This document shows positions 46,986-59,089 of a stretch of DNA of 64,000 nucleotides, piece by piece; within the stretch, counting starts at the first letter, position 1; the number at the start of each line of letters is the position of its first letter. Below the pieces are notes generated by a model. It saw only the letters and a list, made by a program, of their open reading frames with translations. It did not search any database and was not told the origin of the DNA. The translations under genes were made by a program, and so were the position numbers. The DNA comes from Polytrichum commune. Its lineage: Eukaryota > Streptophyta > Polytrichopsida > Polytrichales > Polytrichaceae. The stretch spans positions 49,104,001 to 49,168,000 of the forward strand of contig OX485804.1 of assembly GCA_950295325.1 (NCBI GenBank). Reading direction: 5' to 3'.

Positions 46986-47173
46986 GGCCTCCCCTCCCCC
47001 CCGATCTCAACCCTTTCTCGCGCTCTTTCTCTCTCTGTCGCTCGCTCGCTCTGCAACGAACTTGCTATCGCCCGTGCCACCAGGAGTCTGCACTCTGCGT
47101 AACCGCTCGTCGCGCTCGCATTGGCTGCTTAAACCCTAATTCCAATCTCTAGGCCCTATAAGGGTTTTCTAAA

Positions 47174-47536
47174 GTATGTATGTGGGTGTTATTTGGTTCC
47201 GTTCTCATATTCTCCATCTTCCACCCATTAGGCTTACACAATAAAACTCGTGCTATGTTAGCAACTCTAAGATGAAACATCTGCAAAAATCGGACCTCCC
47301 ATGATAATAGTATGGCTACTAGAAGTGCATGTTTGTTGATTTCTTGATTGGACACATAAGGTCGTCCTGATTATGTTCACTATTGAGTGTAGAGCAGTTT
47401 TTAATATACGAAGATGTAGTCCAATCTCTTCTAAACACGTGTCTTTATGATGTTTTCTCTTTGACCCTCACCGAATCACACACTAATTAAATGTAGGGGT
47501 CCGATTAAGAAAAAGAGCCATGGAAGACCCATCTAC
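47174..47536 (+). mobile_element. Degenerate TTAA-family element
   Basis: AGTATGTATGTGGGTGTTAT ... AAGACCCATCTACC. It aligns with 1346-1713 along its length, and inverted with 38166-38541. The flanks CTAA and TTAG are decayed TTAA sites. Confidence 0.65.
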
Positions 47537-49848
47537 CTTAGGGTTGCTTTACACCTAGAGGCCGGGCCAATTCCCCTTGAGGCCGATTGCATGAAATTTC
47601 AACCCCTTTTGGATTGGAGGCCGGCCTCAACTACACATTATAATAAGATTATAATGGGGGCCAATTTTCCCATATGTAAAGGCCTTAGGGCCAAGAACCT
47701 AGGCCGATTCAATAAATGTAGCATAATCCAACGGATCTAGCATAATCTAGCATAGAGCCATTCATATTTTCACATAATCCAATGGATATGGTTCGCTAAA
47801 AAAATCATAATGGACCCAAGCTTGAGTTTGGTGTTTGAAATTGGGTGGGATCTTTTGCTGAGTTGGAACCAACAAGATTTGGCAGGAAAGTGGTGCCCCA
47901 TTAGCGCCACTTCAATTTTTTCATACTTTGGTGGGGTATAGTGTAAATTCCTTATGTCCATTATCAATAAGATTGCACAATTTTGGAGTTTCCATGGTCT
48001 TGGACCCTAGTGTAAATACACTAAGATCAAAGACCAAGTATAGTCCAAATTGAGCAACCTTGGGGAACCTTATTAGTCAAGAGTAAAAATATTGGACCCA
48101 AGGAGTACACACTAAGAGCGGGTCTAAAGTATGAACAAATGAAGTGGCACTAATGGCACATCATTATCCCTCACACTCTTGATAATCGTCACTCAAGAAA
48201 ACATTCCTCCTAATTAAGGAGCCAATCTTCAAGCATGGGTATGATCTTGATGAGTTCAAAAGCAAGGTCCATTAAAAGGAAGTGTGGACCTCAAGCTTAT
48301 TGGACTCATACCCTAATGTAAACCCACTCTTAGGCCTAAGGGGGGGGGATGCTATGACCATTTTCTAAGATATGTTATGAACTGACCTTTCTAGGGGATT
48401 CTTGAGAATTACGACAAACTTTGCCAAAGTTATGAGGCACCAACTTATTAAGTTATGAGGCACTGACTTATTAAGTTATGTTGGCATTGTTATCAATCAT
48501 ACGTGTATAAATTGAGTGGTACATGGCAAGAGGTTTATAGTAAGAATGAATGCCAAAAGATACAAAGAAAGGCCACACTTTCTTGTCCAATGCAAGCTTT
48601 GTCAAAATTATATTGTGAAGTGCCATAGTCTACGAACCATGCATTCAGACGATGTATTGGTGGTGAAGTTTAAGTTCCATGGCATATACTGAGAGTTTAG
48701 TTATGGGTGTGGAGACTTCTTGGCATTTAGGTCAAGGCATGAAGGATGTCGGCAATGAGGGTGGGCGATGTGCAGAAGTTGTTGAAACAAACTTGGCATC
48801 GTCATTGGAGTCCGGGCCATGATTGACAATTGTAGCCAAAGCCAGCTTTTGGTGAGGATCACGTTCATGGACATCCCATTTAATTTCCTCCGCAAATATG
48901 GAGCAATTGCACATCTAGTGAATGTGTTTGTTGCAAAAGTTATAGGAGCCTTTGTGCTCATGAGATTTGCCTTAAAAGTCACTTGGTCTTCAATGTAGAT
49001 TTGGTTTCGCCTTCAACATTAATCCATACATCTTTATGTTGTTGTCATGCATGAGTTGTTTCATCATCGAGTAATATGCCCTCACCAAGTCTAAAAATTA
49101 TGTTTCTTGTATTTATTGGTTCGCAACTTAATTTGGTATGTCATATGTCACGGAGAAAATCAATATTTATCATTTGTGACATTGCAAATCAATTTTTTAA
49201 GTAAGTACTTGCAACCTAGGTTTGTGTATTTGATCACAAATCTCTAATGAAATTAGATAATTGGGTTACTACCCATTTAGAATAATTAGATAAGGTAACT
49301 TCTAACACGTTTAACTAAATATGTAAAGTATGTATATTAAATACAACAATTAGGCCTCTTGTACACAAAGGAAATATGGACTTCTTATAATGAACTTTCA
49401 AGTCATGAACTTTGAAGTTTTTAGTGTAATCATAGCTTGATGAAAAACTTTACATGATTGACTACAATTATAGATGTAACTGTAGATCGATGGAAAGTTT
49501 CAAGCATAATATAACTTCAAGGTGATTAGAATGTCAAAAAGTTTCTTCAGATGTGATCACTTCATCATGATGATGTATAAAGTACAACCATTCATAGATA
49601 TAAAATAAAAAACTTTGGAAGCGATAGTTGATTGTAGCAGCAACATTTGGGGATTTTTGTTTAGCGAAAGTATTAATCTTTCAAGCAAGATCCAATTGTT
49701 TCTAATTAAGAATCACATTTGGGATATCAAGCCATCATTGGTTAGAGTAACTACATTTACTCATCACTCAATGTTTTTCCATCAATTCTCCTTCAACATA
49801 TATCACAATTTAGAATGATGATGTTTGAACTTCCTCAAGGTCATGCCT
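47537..49848. other. Gene-free stretch
   Basis: Frames at 48701-48982 (minus) and elsewhere lack domains. No element ends recognised. Confidence 0.4.
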
Positions 49849-50577
49849 CACATAAGGGCTACCAACCCATAACTAAACCATTACCACCTATTACTCTAGG
49901 TTGAAAAGTTAGCATGGGGTAGAAAGATTATGTGGTCCATTTTGTTTTTGTGTAAATTAGGGTGGCTTGTAGATTAACAATCTAGTAATATTCAAGTATA
50001 TTATGATAAAATGATATTCAAACATATTATATGTTTCAACCCATAAAAGTCCATGTTTGTGTGGCAGACATTAAATCCATATTCTTTAATTAGAATATAC
50101 AATATGGTTCAAAAATGGCACATGTCAAAAAAAATTACACCGACCAAAATTATCATGGCATGTCATAATTATATTGGGCCCACATTAATAAGTGTAAAAG
50201 GTGTAGTGAGAGAATAATATTCAAGGAGTGGCACGATTCAAGAGACAATATCTACACATTTTATCATCTCAAGCCATCTCTATAAAGACCTTTCATGCAC
50301 CTTTAGCTAACCAAACACCCACCTCATAGTATTGGTTAAATGCCAAATAAGTGTGAAATGGGACATGGAGGGGACACGATAAAATCATAGACTCCCATAA
50401 AAGAAAGGGGTGGATAAGGTTGGAACAAAGAGGGCATGGTGGGACCAAATAGGGTTGGATGTTATTACTTACATTTCATATGCACACGTGAATAACGAAA
50501 ACTTTTAGGAGATTTTTTTCAAGTTAACTTACATGGACAATGGGTTTAGGGTTTTAGGGTTTGGTAGCCCTTATGTG
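49849..50577. repeat. Inverted-repeat element CACATAAGGGCTACCAA
   Basis: Left CACATAAGGGCTACCAACCC and right GGGTTTGGTAGCCCTTATGTG are inverted copies 729 bp apart. The interior contains the dispersed repeat shared with 42770-43110 (at about 49,890-50,215). No clear target duplication. Confidence 0.6.
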
Positions 50578-50606
50578 CAGAATTAATGGCCCTAACCAAG
50601 GATTAA

Positions 50607-50917
50607 GGTAGAGGGGCCCTTTCCCGCTCGGGTCCTTAAACCGCTCACTAGACCTATCCAAACAAGAGGTACATTATAGCTTCCAACCTCAAATTTCTAT
50701 GTAATCATGGTGTACATTTTTGGGGTGAGTGGTTTTCGGTACCCCTATGAGTTCTCCTTCCAAAATTCATAACTAATTCAATATTAATCCAAAATTAATT
50801 ATTCCAATTGGTCCAATTTCCAATGTACTTTGCACATCTTCCAAGATTGATTCCCCCTTAATAACTCCCCAATGAACATGCCAATCTGAAATTCGAGCGG
50901 GAAAGGGCCCCTCTACC
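50607..50917. mobile_element. TTAA-flanked (piggyBac-like) MITE, second family
   Basis: A 311-bp element with perfect 24-bp inverted ends beginning GGTAGAGGGGCCCTTTCCCG and TTAA immediately outside both (50603-50606, 50918-50921). Non-coding. The perfect ends suggest recent insertion. Only one copy is in the window. Confidence 0.82.
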
Positions 50918-50921
50918 TTAA

Positions 50922-52864
50922 TACGTAGATGAATGTTGAAGTTTGTCCAAATTTTACATGACCTATATTAATGGCAGTAGTTGTTTTTAAAATAATTTCT
51001 AGAACCAATGGGTGATGTTCCACTACTAGAATCCAATACAACCAAGAGAATAACCCACGATCATGGACCTTGATCGAGAGGCTCCAACCACAAAGTCAGC
51101 GCTCACATAACTTATTGAAACCAAGGAGCCTACTTAGGGTTAGTTTCCATGTTGGTCATTTGCCCACTAGATTCTAGTGGGAATAACGATAAACTGACCC
51201 AAATATAGATGGAATTTGATGGGGCAGTGTTCATATGTGCTAACTAGTTGCTCTCATTTTCTCAAATTCATCTTCACCTACTAACCTCCTCCTCCTCCTC
51301 CTCCTAAAAGCTCAAGGAGGTCACTCCCTCTTTAATTGATGCATACACGTGCGCTCAGTTCTTATTTATCGGGGGGGGGGGGGGTATTTACCTTCCAGAA
51401 AAGATTATAAGGTATGGTATTTTTCAAAATAAAGGTAAATGCTTGTGTTTTAATACACCCTATCAGTAATTATAATTTTTTTGGGGAATCATTTTAAAAT
51501 ACCCTATATTACTTATATTGCCAAAGAAAATTGGAAAGAAGATTGCAATTCAAACAATGCATTGAAATTTTCCCTCCCGGCACGTAGGTAGAGAACATGA
51601 ACTCCATATTGGATACGTTGGTTCAAGTGCGTTCAAGCCGGCCAAGCTGCGAAGTCATCCATCCAAGTTTTTTCAACAGAAAATTACCTCTTTTCATCCA
51701 CTAGCACAAACTCTACCCTAGACCCGCTACCCCTAGTAATTGTTTCCACATCATTTTACATGTACTGACTAGATAAAAGAGGCCATTAGATGTGATGGAT
51801 TTTTTACATGTAAACATGTTTCATTATTTTAGAACCCACTATATTATATGTACATTTTTTTGCAAAATTTATCTACAATGAATATATTAGACCTTATTTT
51901 TTAACGCATGTTGTTTCTACAATTTTTGCTAGTGACCTCCCTAAGCCTAAAAGCACTCTTCAATTCTTTGGTGATTGGCACTTGTAAAAATTGCTTTAGT
52001 GGACGCGTGCAAGTTTAGCGGCCCATGTTCATGGCCCTCCACATTCTAGTAGGCCATCAAAATGTGGTTGGATGGCAACTTGTGCTTATTTACATGCAAA
52101 CACCTTTAACCCAATATTATCTAGAATGTAGTGGGTGAACGGCTAACATGGAAACTCACCCTTACCAACCAAAAGGGTTTGTGGGATGACCCCACCATTA
52201 ATGGACATGCATTGACCCACGTCACTTGGCAAATACCTTCAAAGATTTGTCATTCAATTGTCCACTCGACATTGTCCAATTTCATTCGCAATGGACATGA
52301 TGAGCTTCCCAAGGTTTATCAAATTGATGGATATAGTTCAACACATTTGAAGAGAATATGAAACTTTTAAATATAATAGAGTCATATGTAAACTTGTCCC
52401 TCAAAGAAGGACAAAACCGTGGGTTTGATCCTTCTTGGAATTTTTTTTTAAGAGCTTGTTAGTTCATCGTGTATCGAAGCCTACTTTGAAAGTTGGGTGA
52501 AATTTTTGGGACCTCCTTCTTCCATCTCTTAAATTTTGAGAGGGTTTTAGGATTTAAAATAGGATATGTGCATGAGACTCATTGTCCTGGATCTCATATT
52601 GGCTTTTGCAAGGCTAGTTTCGTTCACCCACCCTAGTAAGACAAGCTAGGAAGTCAAATTTTAATAGCCAACAATACTCTTTGTGTATGATGAATTAAGC
52701 ATTAAGAAAACTTGAGTGACTTTGTGTTTATTCTCATAAACTTAGGGTTTGGCACTAAACCCATGCTCTCCATTGCTTCACTTTATGAATAACTCTAATG
52801 TCATGAAATTTTACCCAAGTGGCAGTGTGTGTCTCCCACTTGTTCTCAAATGGAGAGAGGGAAC
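50922..52864. other. Gene-free stretch
   Basis: CTC microsatellite near 51,285-51,303 and a G12-13 run near 51,372. No gene recognised. Confidence 0.4.
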
Positions 52865-53093
52865 TTTGGCATACAAGCACACCTCTCATCCATTGAACAT
52901 AAAAAAACTTGACCTCCGATAGGTTTGTTGCTAATTCATCTCAAATGACCTTGAGTGGATTATGATTTTGGGGTCTTTAGTACTAATTCCTGTGTCAAAT
53001 CAACTTAAAAAAGCAACTTTTGGGCTACACACTATTTCATGACATTTAAGTTGGATGAATGAGAGTTACACTCATATGCGATATATCCCTTTG
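52865..53093. repeat. Inverted-repeat element (GCATACAAGCACACCTCTCAT ends)
   Basis: About 229 bp. The ends match those of 62317-62526 and the outer ends of 9800-10692. The flanking DNA of the three copies also looks similar, so the true borders may lie further out. Confidence 0.55.
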
Positions 53094-53159
53094 TCATTCT
53101 CAAAGAAGTATACCAAAAAAATCCCGGAGATAACTTCAGGTTTAGATATTGGTCCTTCA

Positions 53160-53653
53160 GGGCCACTTCACACACAAGGGCCATGACCGTGAAATTGTGA
53201 GAGCCCAAAAGAAAGTGCTTTAAAGCCGTCCCAAGACACCTCCGAAATCATGCAGTGTGGTCACGGATCCTCAAGTGAATTGTGAAGTCACATGTGACTG
53301 GGCCCTCAACCAAATGCTATTTCAATGAATTTCTATTCGTGTGGGACCTCACACATGATAAAATAAAGAAGTCAACGGTTATGAGCATTCAAAATACCAT
53401 GGTCTCCCGGTTTTGTGTTAGGCCTACCTCCAAGAGGTGGTTTTTGAAAACAATCCAAGTGACCATGAAACATGATCCATTTGATGCCACGTAGGAATCC
53501 ATGTAGACTTTTCATCCATCTTGCATTCACATACTCCGTTGGTCCCTCAAGCGTAGTGTGAAACTAACTTGGACCGGCTCCGCCTTTTTCACCAATGAGA
53601 GTGCTTGAGGTGGTAATGGGCACGGGCTCTCAGTCTCGTGTGTGAAGTGGCCC
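53160..53653 (-). mobile_element. Harbinger/Tourist-like MITE, copy 5
   Basis: A 494-bp copy (GGGCCACTTCACACACAAGG ... GTGTGTGAAGTGGCCC) with TCA duplications at 53157-53159 and 53654-53656. This shows the target is TNA, not strictly TWA. Confidence 0.87.
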
Positions 53654-53656
53654 TCA

Positions 53657-54384
53657 GTAGCAATAGCACCAAGTAGTTCACATCAAGCATGAATATGATC
53701 AGGTGACCCCCTTTTAACACTACTTAACTTACCCGACCTTTTTTCCACGCTTTTATCCACCAGTTTCCATGAACCCATGCCAACCATTGGAATGAATTAG
53801 GTTGGGAGGAAAAACATTCCATAGTAACTAAGCGGATCTAATGGAAATCATATTAATTTTAAAAATTCCAAAAATGATTAAATCATCAAAACCGTCTACA
53901 TAGGCACTTGGTTGCATGTCCAAGATCTTCCTAACAAACAAAACTTTTGGGTTTGGTGGATGAGCTCGACATCATGTTTCATCCACTAGAAGCCTGTGGG
54001 AACCTTGCAACTTATCTCCAAAGCAGTGGATGAGTGGTGGTAGGAACGGAGGAGATCAGGGGATGAGGGTTACATCGGTCAAATCCGACGGTCGAGAAAG
54101 CACAAGCAACGTGGCCTCACCAGAAGCCATAAGCTACTTTCATCGCCCATAGACTTCTTCTTGAAAAATTTGAAATTTCTTACAAGAATCTGCACCGTAG
54201 TTTATGTCAAATATGGCTTTGTGTGCACCCAAATATAAACATGGTGATTCAAGAATGATATTTTTGATCAAAATGTGTTGATAGTGTGTCTAGTAAAAGT
54301 TGAGGTGGTTAAATGCATGTTGGGGAATAGAAATGAGGATTTATCTGGGGTAAGTAGTAGGTAATATAATGCTACAATGGTATG
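53657..54384. other. Gene-free spacer
   Basis: No gene or element recognised. Confidence 0.4.
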
Positions 54385-54497
54385 GAGTTACGCAGTGCAA
54401 TAACGTCTTACTCAAGAGTTCAATTTTTACTAACGACAATTCAAAATTTTGTTCGGACATTACAGAACATAAATGACTTTGCTTGGTAAAATATCAC
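54385..54497 (+). repeat. Short dispersed repeat GAGTTACGCAGTGCAATAACG, copy 1
   Basis: About 113 bp shared with 57866-57980: gagttacgcagtgcaataacg, ctcaggagttcaa-like, gttcggacatta-agaaca and atgactttgc-tggtaaaat. The type is unknown. Confidence 0.65.
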
Positions 54498-56926
54498 GTT
54501 CTCAATAAATAATTATAGCATTGCATAACTCCTAATAGTAACAAGCACTACATGGGATAATCAATGAGGCATTAGATAAGGGCTACTTCTAATCCTTCTA
54601 GAGCCGCATAACCTTGAATGAGATGTTTTTTTTTACATTTGGATGAATATGTGGCATGGTCTAAATGAATGTGAGTTGGATTGGGAAATGTTTTGCATTT
54701 GTGGGACTTGAAGCCCCTTTGTACCCAATAGTCCAACCCATATGGCATTTGAATGTAATTGGGTGCTTAGATGCTAGCATTTGTGTTGTATGGCCTTGTT
54801 TCTCAATTTAAGGCATGGCATGGCCTACGTGAAAGGTTGTACAAACCTCCGACAAGTATCAATGTAAAGTTTTACATGATCCGTGAGATTGAACCTTTTT
54901 CTTTTGTTGAGGAGGGGAGTACGTTCAATAAGTGACAATGGCGACAAGATATATGTGGTTTGTATTCGAATCTAGGTCAATGGTATGATCCCAAATGTCT
55001 CCATATTTCCTTAAGTATTTGGAATGGTGTGATTGAAAGATTGTATTTGATAAATGAGTTGATTTTTGTTGGGCCCTTGTTTACATGATCAAATATAAAT
55101 GACAATCAATCACCTTAAACACCTTCGCTCGGCGTCTTGAGGCCCCACTATAGTCAACATATACTTCCAAAAGAAATCACTTTGTCTATCATAACAACAA
55201 TGAACTAAATTACAATTGGTTCTCACAAATGATTTTCTCCATGACTCATGGAAGGTTGACCTTTTGAGAAACAAGATGTGCACATATTCAATGAGGGATT
55301 TGGTACAAACAAACAACAACGAATGGAGACTTTTGAGGTTTTTACAACTAGGTGCTAATGTATGTGCCCCTCCCCCGTATTGTTAACACTTCCAACTTTG
55401 TATGTTATTTTGGTTGTTGTACCAAATTGGGAATTGTCTCATCCAATATCAATTGCCAATCCAAGTTCCAGATGGGATTTCCACAAGATGTAAAAGCTAG
55501 AGATCCAAGTGAAGATTTTGCATCCATTTAAATTATCAGATGGACCCTCTCAATTGTCTTTGTTATAGTCAATCCTTGACTAGTGTATGGAGATGTACCC
55601 CATGTTAAAACCACGACTCATGTGAGTATGTTCTTTCGACCCTCCTATGTGTATGGTAAAAAATGCACCAAAATTATACCCAATTAGCATGTATCTGATG
55701 CACTTTGAACTCTTGCCATAGAAAACCCAATAAAACATTGCATGTATCTACATCTTATCTAAACACACATTTTTGTAGCTCAAACTTTAAGAAAACAATT
55801 GGGTAACTAAGTTGATTACTTTTTGGATTGAGCCTTGCCACACACCCCTCAAATATAGGCGTTCAACTAAGAAGAGTGAGCACAAAAGTCCCAAGTATAT
55901 TAGTCAAACCGCACATAATTTGAGCTCAACCTCAAGCTTGCAACTTTTGTGGGCCAAGGTAAAAGTTTGTGGACCCTTACATTTGCCCATCATGACTTCA
56001 ATTATGATTCTTGAAATTACAATCTTATCAATTGGCCATTGCTAATCAAATGAGTTGATTCTCAATCCAAACCAACAAATAAGATTGTTGGTGGAGTTGG
56101 AAATACCTACAATAGGGCAAACTACCTTACCACTCAAATAGGTGCCAATTATGAAGAGCAACCACATAAGGCCCACATAAGAGTATGCGTGCCTTATGCA
56201 GTCATTGTTCTTGATGCGATTGCTCTTCTTGATGTGATAATTGTGCCTTGTGTCATTGCTCTCCTTAATTAACATACAACTATATTTGAGTAGTATATGG
56301 TAAGGCTTGTAGCCAAGGATGGACACCAAAAAGACATATGTCAAGACGAGATTGCTTTCTGTGCTCAAAACATAGACATGAAGATCATATAATGTGGTTG
56401 TTTGAAGGGAAAGAAAATCTTCATTTTGACCTCGTATAACTTTGCATAAAATCAACTCCAATTTTGAAAGTTGAAATGACAATCTCTATGATTTGCAATT
56501 GCTAACTGGATAAAACAATTCATGATCCAATCCAACGGCCAAAATTCTTTGTGGAGTTGGAAGCTCCCACAATAAGACCATAATGGTACCTCACCTGCAT
56601 AAGGTAGACATGCCTAATTCGGTTACCTATTTTATCTATCTATCTATCTCTAGCTAGCTAGCTATTGATTGGAATTTAGTTTGGTGTGGCTCCAAAAATG
56701 GATACCAAAAGGATATGTGTTTAAAAGAGATTGGATTGTGTGTTCAAAATATGATAACCATTGTAAGCTCAATTGTGAACACAATTGAGAGGGACCTATA
56801 TGACCATTTAACGAGCATCAAAATATTTGCTTTGATAATGAATAAGATATTCATACAAAATCTAAAAATTATAAAGTGGAAAGTGGCTATGGCCTCAATT
56901 CTGATTTGTTGATTGTCTTGTACTAA
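54498..56926. other. Gene-free stretch
   Basis: A 146-codon minus-strand frame (56042-56482) has no domain. A TATC/TAGC microsatellite lies near 56,632-56,662. Parts (about 56,060-56,760) resemble the TTAA-family interior. Confidence 0.4.
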
Positions 56927-57045
56927 GGGCATGTTTACATTAAAGGCCATGGCTCTTAATTGACCGTCACAGTACCCTGCTTTTCAGATGAAAGCATAGA
57001 GAAGTCTATGGACTATAGCCCAAAGCCTTTTGTGTGAACATGCCC
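56927..57045. mobile_element. 119-bp TAA-flanked MITE
   Basis: Ends GGGCATGTTTACATTAAAGGC and GCCTTTTGTGTGAACATGCCC with TAA on both sides (56924-56926, 57046-57048). The arms cover over a third of the element. PIF/Harbinger-like by ends and duplication. Confidence 0.78.
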
Positions 57046-57048
57046 TAA

Positions 57049-57865
57049 ATTGCATGTTTCATATCTGAGTAGAAGTGGGCTTGTTGAAACAAGTTAATTA
57101 TACAAGACCCATCTACCTTATTTGGAAATGAGAGCCTTTTTGGAAGGTAGGCAACCATGCAACTACTATTTTATACCATGCCTATGCTAGGACCAGTTGC
57201 TCCTCCTTAGTTATAGCAGGAGTCTCTCTTGATAGGGAAAATTCATCTCATTTCAAAATAATCTACTATGAGTAAGGGCTTTTTGTCCTATTCATAGTAA
57301 CCTCACTAGATGAATGTAATGGCAATCGTCCAAGATTTGCAACAGTAGACCTCTGGTTGACAAATAAAATGATTTAATTATGCATTTTATTGCCACGATT
57401 CACAATGACCAAGTCACAATAGATTGTTGTAATGGCCAAATTTTCTTCTCCATTGATTTTCCCATTGAGAGCATGTAATTTTGATTCCCAAAGCACACAC
57501 TATTTTTCTAAACCTCAAAATTAGTGAGGGCTTAGAATTTTACTAAGTGATATCAAATTCATGAATACATGCTCATTTATCATACATTAAAGATAATTAG
57601 TGCGTGCTCTAAGATGTTTGTAAAGTGCATGATATGTTTTGGTGAGCTTGAAGAGGCTTCTTCTTCTTCTTCGTCAGTGCTACTGACTCCAAAGACATCT
57701 CCTAAAAGTAAAAAAAATTAAAATTGAAAAGAGCTTGCATTGAAGGTTTCTAGCACATTGACACTTTGGGCTCCCAAAACCCTGGATCTTATGGTGACAC
57801 TAATTTCCCACACGCACTACTTAGCTCACCCTCAATTATCCCAATTAGTGTGTGCTACTATTCAG
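57049..57865. other. Gene-free spacer
   Basis: CTT microsatellite near 57,660. No gene recognised. Confidence 0.4.
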
Positions 57866-57980
57866 AGAGTTACGCAGTGCAATAACGACTTGCTCAGGAG
57901 TTCAAATTTTCACTACCAAAAGTTCAATAGGTCGTTCGGACATTATAGAACAAAAATGACTTTGCGTGGTAAAATTTTAC
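57866..57980 (+). repeat. Short dispersed repeat GAGTTACGCAGTGCAATAACG, copy 2
   Basis: Second copy of the 54385-54497 repeat in the same orientation. Similarity ends at the same point in both copies (ggtaaaat). Confidence 0.65.
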
Positions 57981-58069
57981 ATCCTTGTTTCAATAGTTAG
58001 CTCCGAATAGGCAACCCACACTAATTGGGAGAATGAGTGTAGCAGGTGTGAATAGAGCCGGTGTCATAA

Positions 58070-58336
58070 ATGGCTGCTAGTCTCCGCTCATGCCGACGTG
58101 CAACACTACTACTAAGCCCGCCCCTGTCCCTTCGGAGACGATTCCAGGCGCTGACGAAACGAAGCAGATTCATCAGCCTAGTTGAATGGCCACCACCGAT
58201 CATCGCCATCATGCATGATGCCCACACCGCCGCAACATGCCATGTCTACTTACCTTATTACGCCCGAGAATCTCTTTCTATTCGCCTCGCCCACTCAAAG
58301 CCTGCCACCCACCCCGGCCCCCACAAACCTACTTGA
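58070..58336 (+). CDS. Possible small basic protein (hypothetical)
   Basis: An 88-codon frame beginning MAASLRSCRRATLLLSPPLS in a GC-richer island upstream of the 59-kb gene. The Arg/Ser/Leu-rich N-terminus resembles a mitochondrial presequence, but the rest has no domain. It may be an unspliced first exon, an upstream leader or chance. No supporting homology. Confidence 0.2.
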   Translation: MAASLRSCRRATLLLSPPLSLRRRFQALTKRSRFISLVEWPPPIIAIMHDAHTAATCHVYLPYYARESLSIRLAHSKPATHPGPHKPT

Positions 58337-58801
58337 GTTTAGTAACTAGAAATTAGCAAGCAGGCAGTGCCGCATGCCCGCCCTGCAACGCACTTCCTTC
58401 GATAACCTCACTTTGGGTAAGGCAATAAGTTAAGATGATGATGATCCACTGATGATCTCGCGGCTGCCTGATCTTGATCTCCTCCCAGCAAGATAAGTAA
58501 GTTTCTTAAGTTGGTGGAAATTTGGAATCCCCAGGCTGGCTGTTGCCCCCCTCTCCACTAAATTGCAAATGGCAAGCTGCCGGCATCCACTCGTGCTTTG
58601 CTGACGGAAAATGCAGTTGAACTTGCTCCGAACAACTGGAAGTGCTCAACGTACTTAACTTGTTAGTGATGATGATGGAGCAGCAGCTTTGGGAGAGAGG
58701 AGAATAAGCAGGTGGGATGAGCATCATCGCCGAATTTTACTGGATGTCTCTTGATGGTACTATAGCCTAATCTTGCAGTCTTGAAGACTGTGTGGACCTT
58801 G

Positions 58802-58838
58802 GAAGAAGAAGAAGAAGAAGAAGAAGAAGAAGAAGAAG
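58802..58838 (+). repeat. (GAA)12 microsatellite
   Basis: Twelve GAA units in the presumed promoter or leader of the gene starting at 59090. Confidence 0.9.
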
Positions 58839-59089
58839 CCTGCTTGTCGGATGTATATGATCGTGCTCTAGCTGACTTTCGGGTGCATCAAGGCATTTTT
58901 AGAAGACAAAAAAGGGGAGATACATACGTATGGGTATCTGAGAGAGTTCCAAGGCGATTGTTAGGGTTAACTTAGCACCCCAGTTTGTTTCTGCTGTGTT
59001 GCGAAAGGATTCATATTTGGTTGGAGCTTCGGCACAGAAATTCGGGATTTGCCTCCCTTCTGTTTGCAGTACGTAGAGGTTTGGTGAAG

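Noticed and set aside
46687-47010. 107-codon minus-strand frame rich in Arg, Pro and Gly over the bL31-like ORF
   Set aside because: Composition typical of a shadow frame. The overlapping MKKGVHP frame has family-like motifs. It does reach the donor at 46754 in phase 0, so I note it as a weak alternative.
56042-56482. 146-codon minus-strand frame
   Set aside because: No domain or splice-linked neighbour; parts resemble repeat interiors seen elsewhere in the window.
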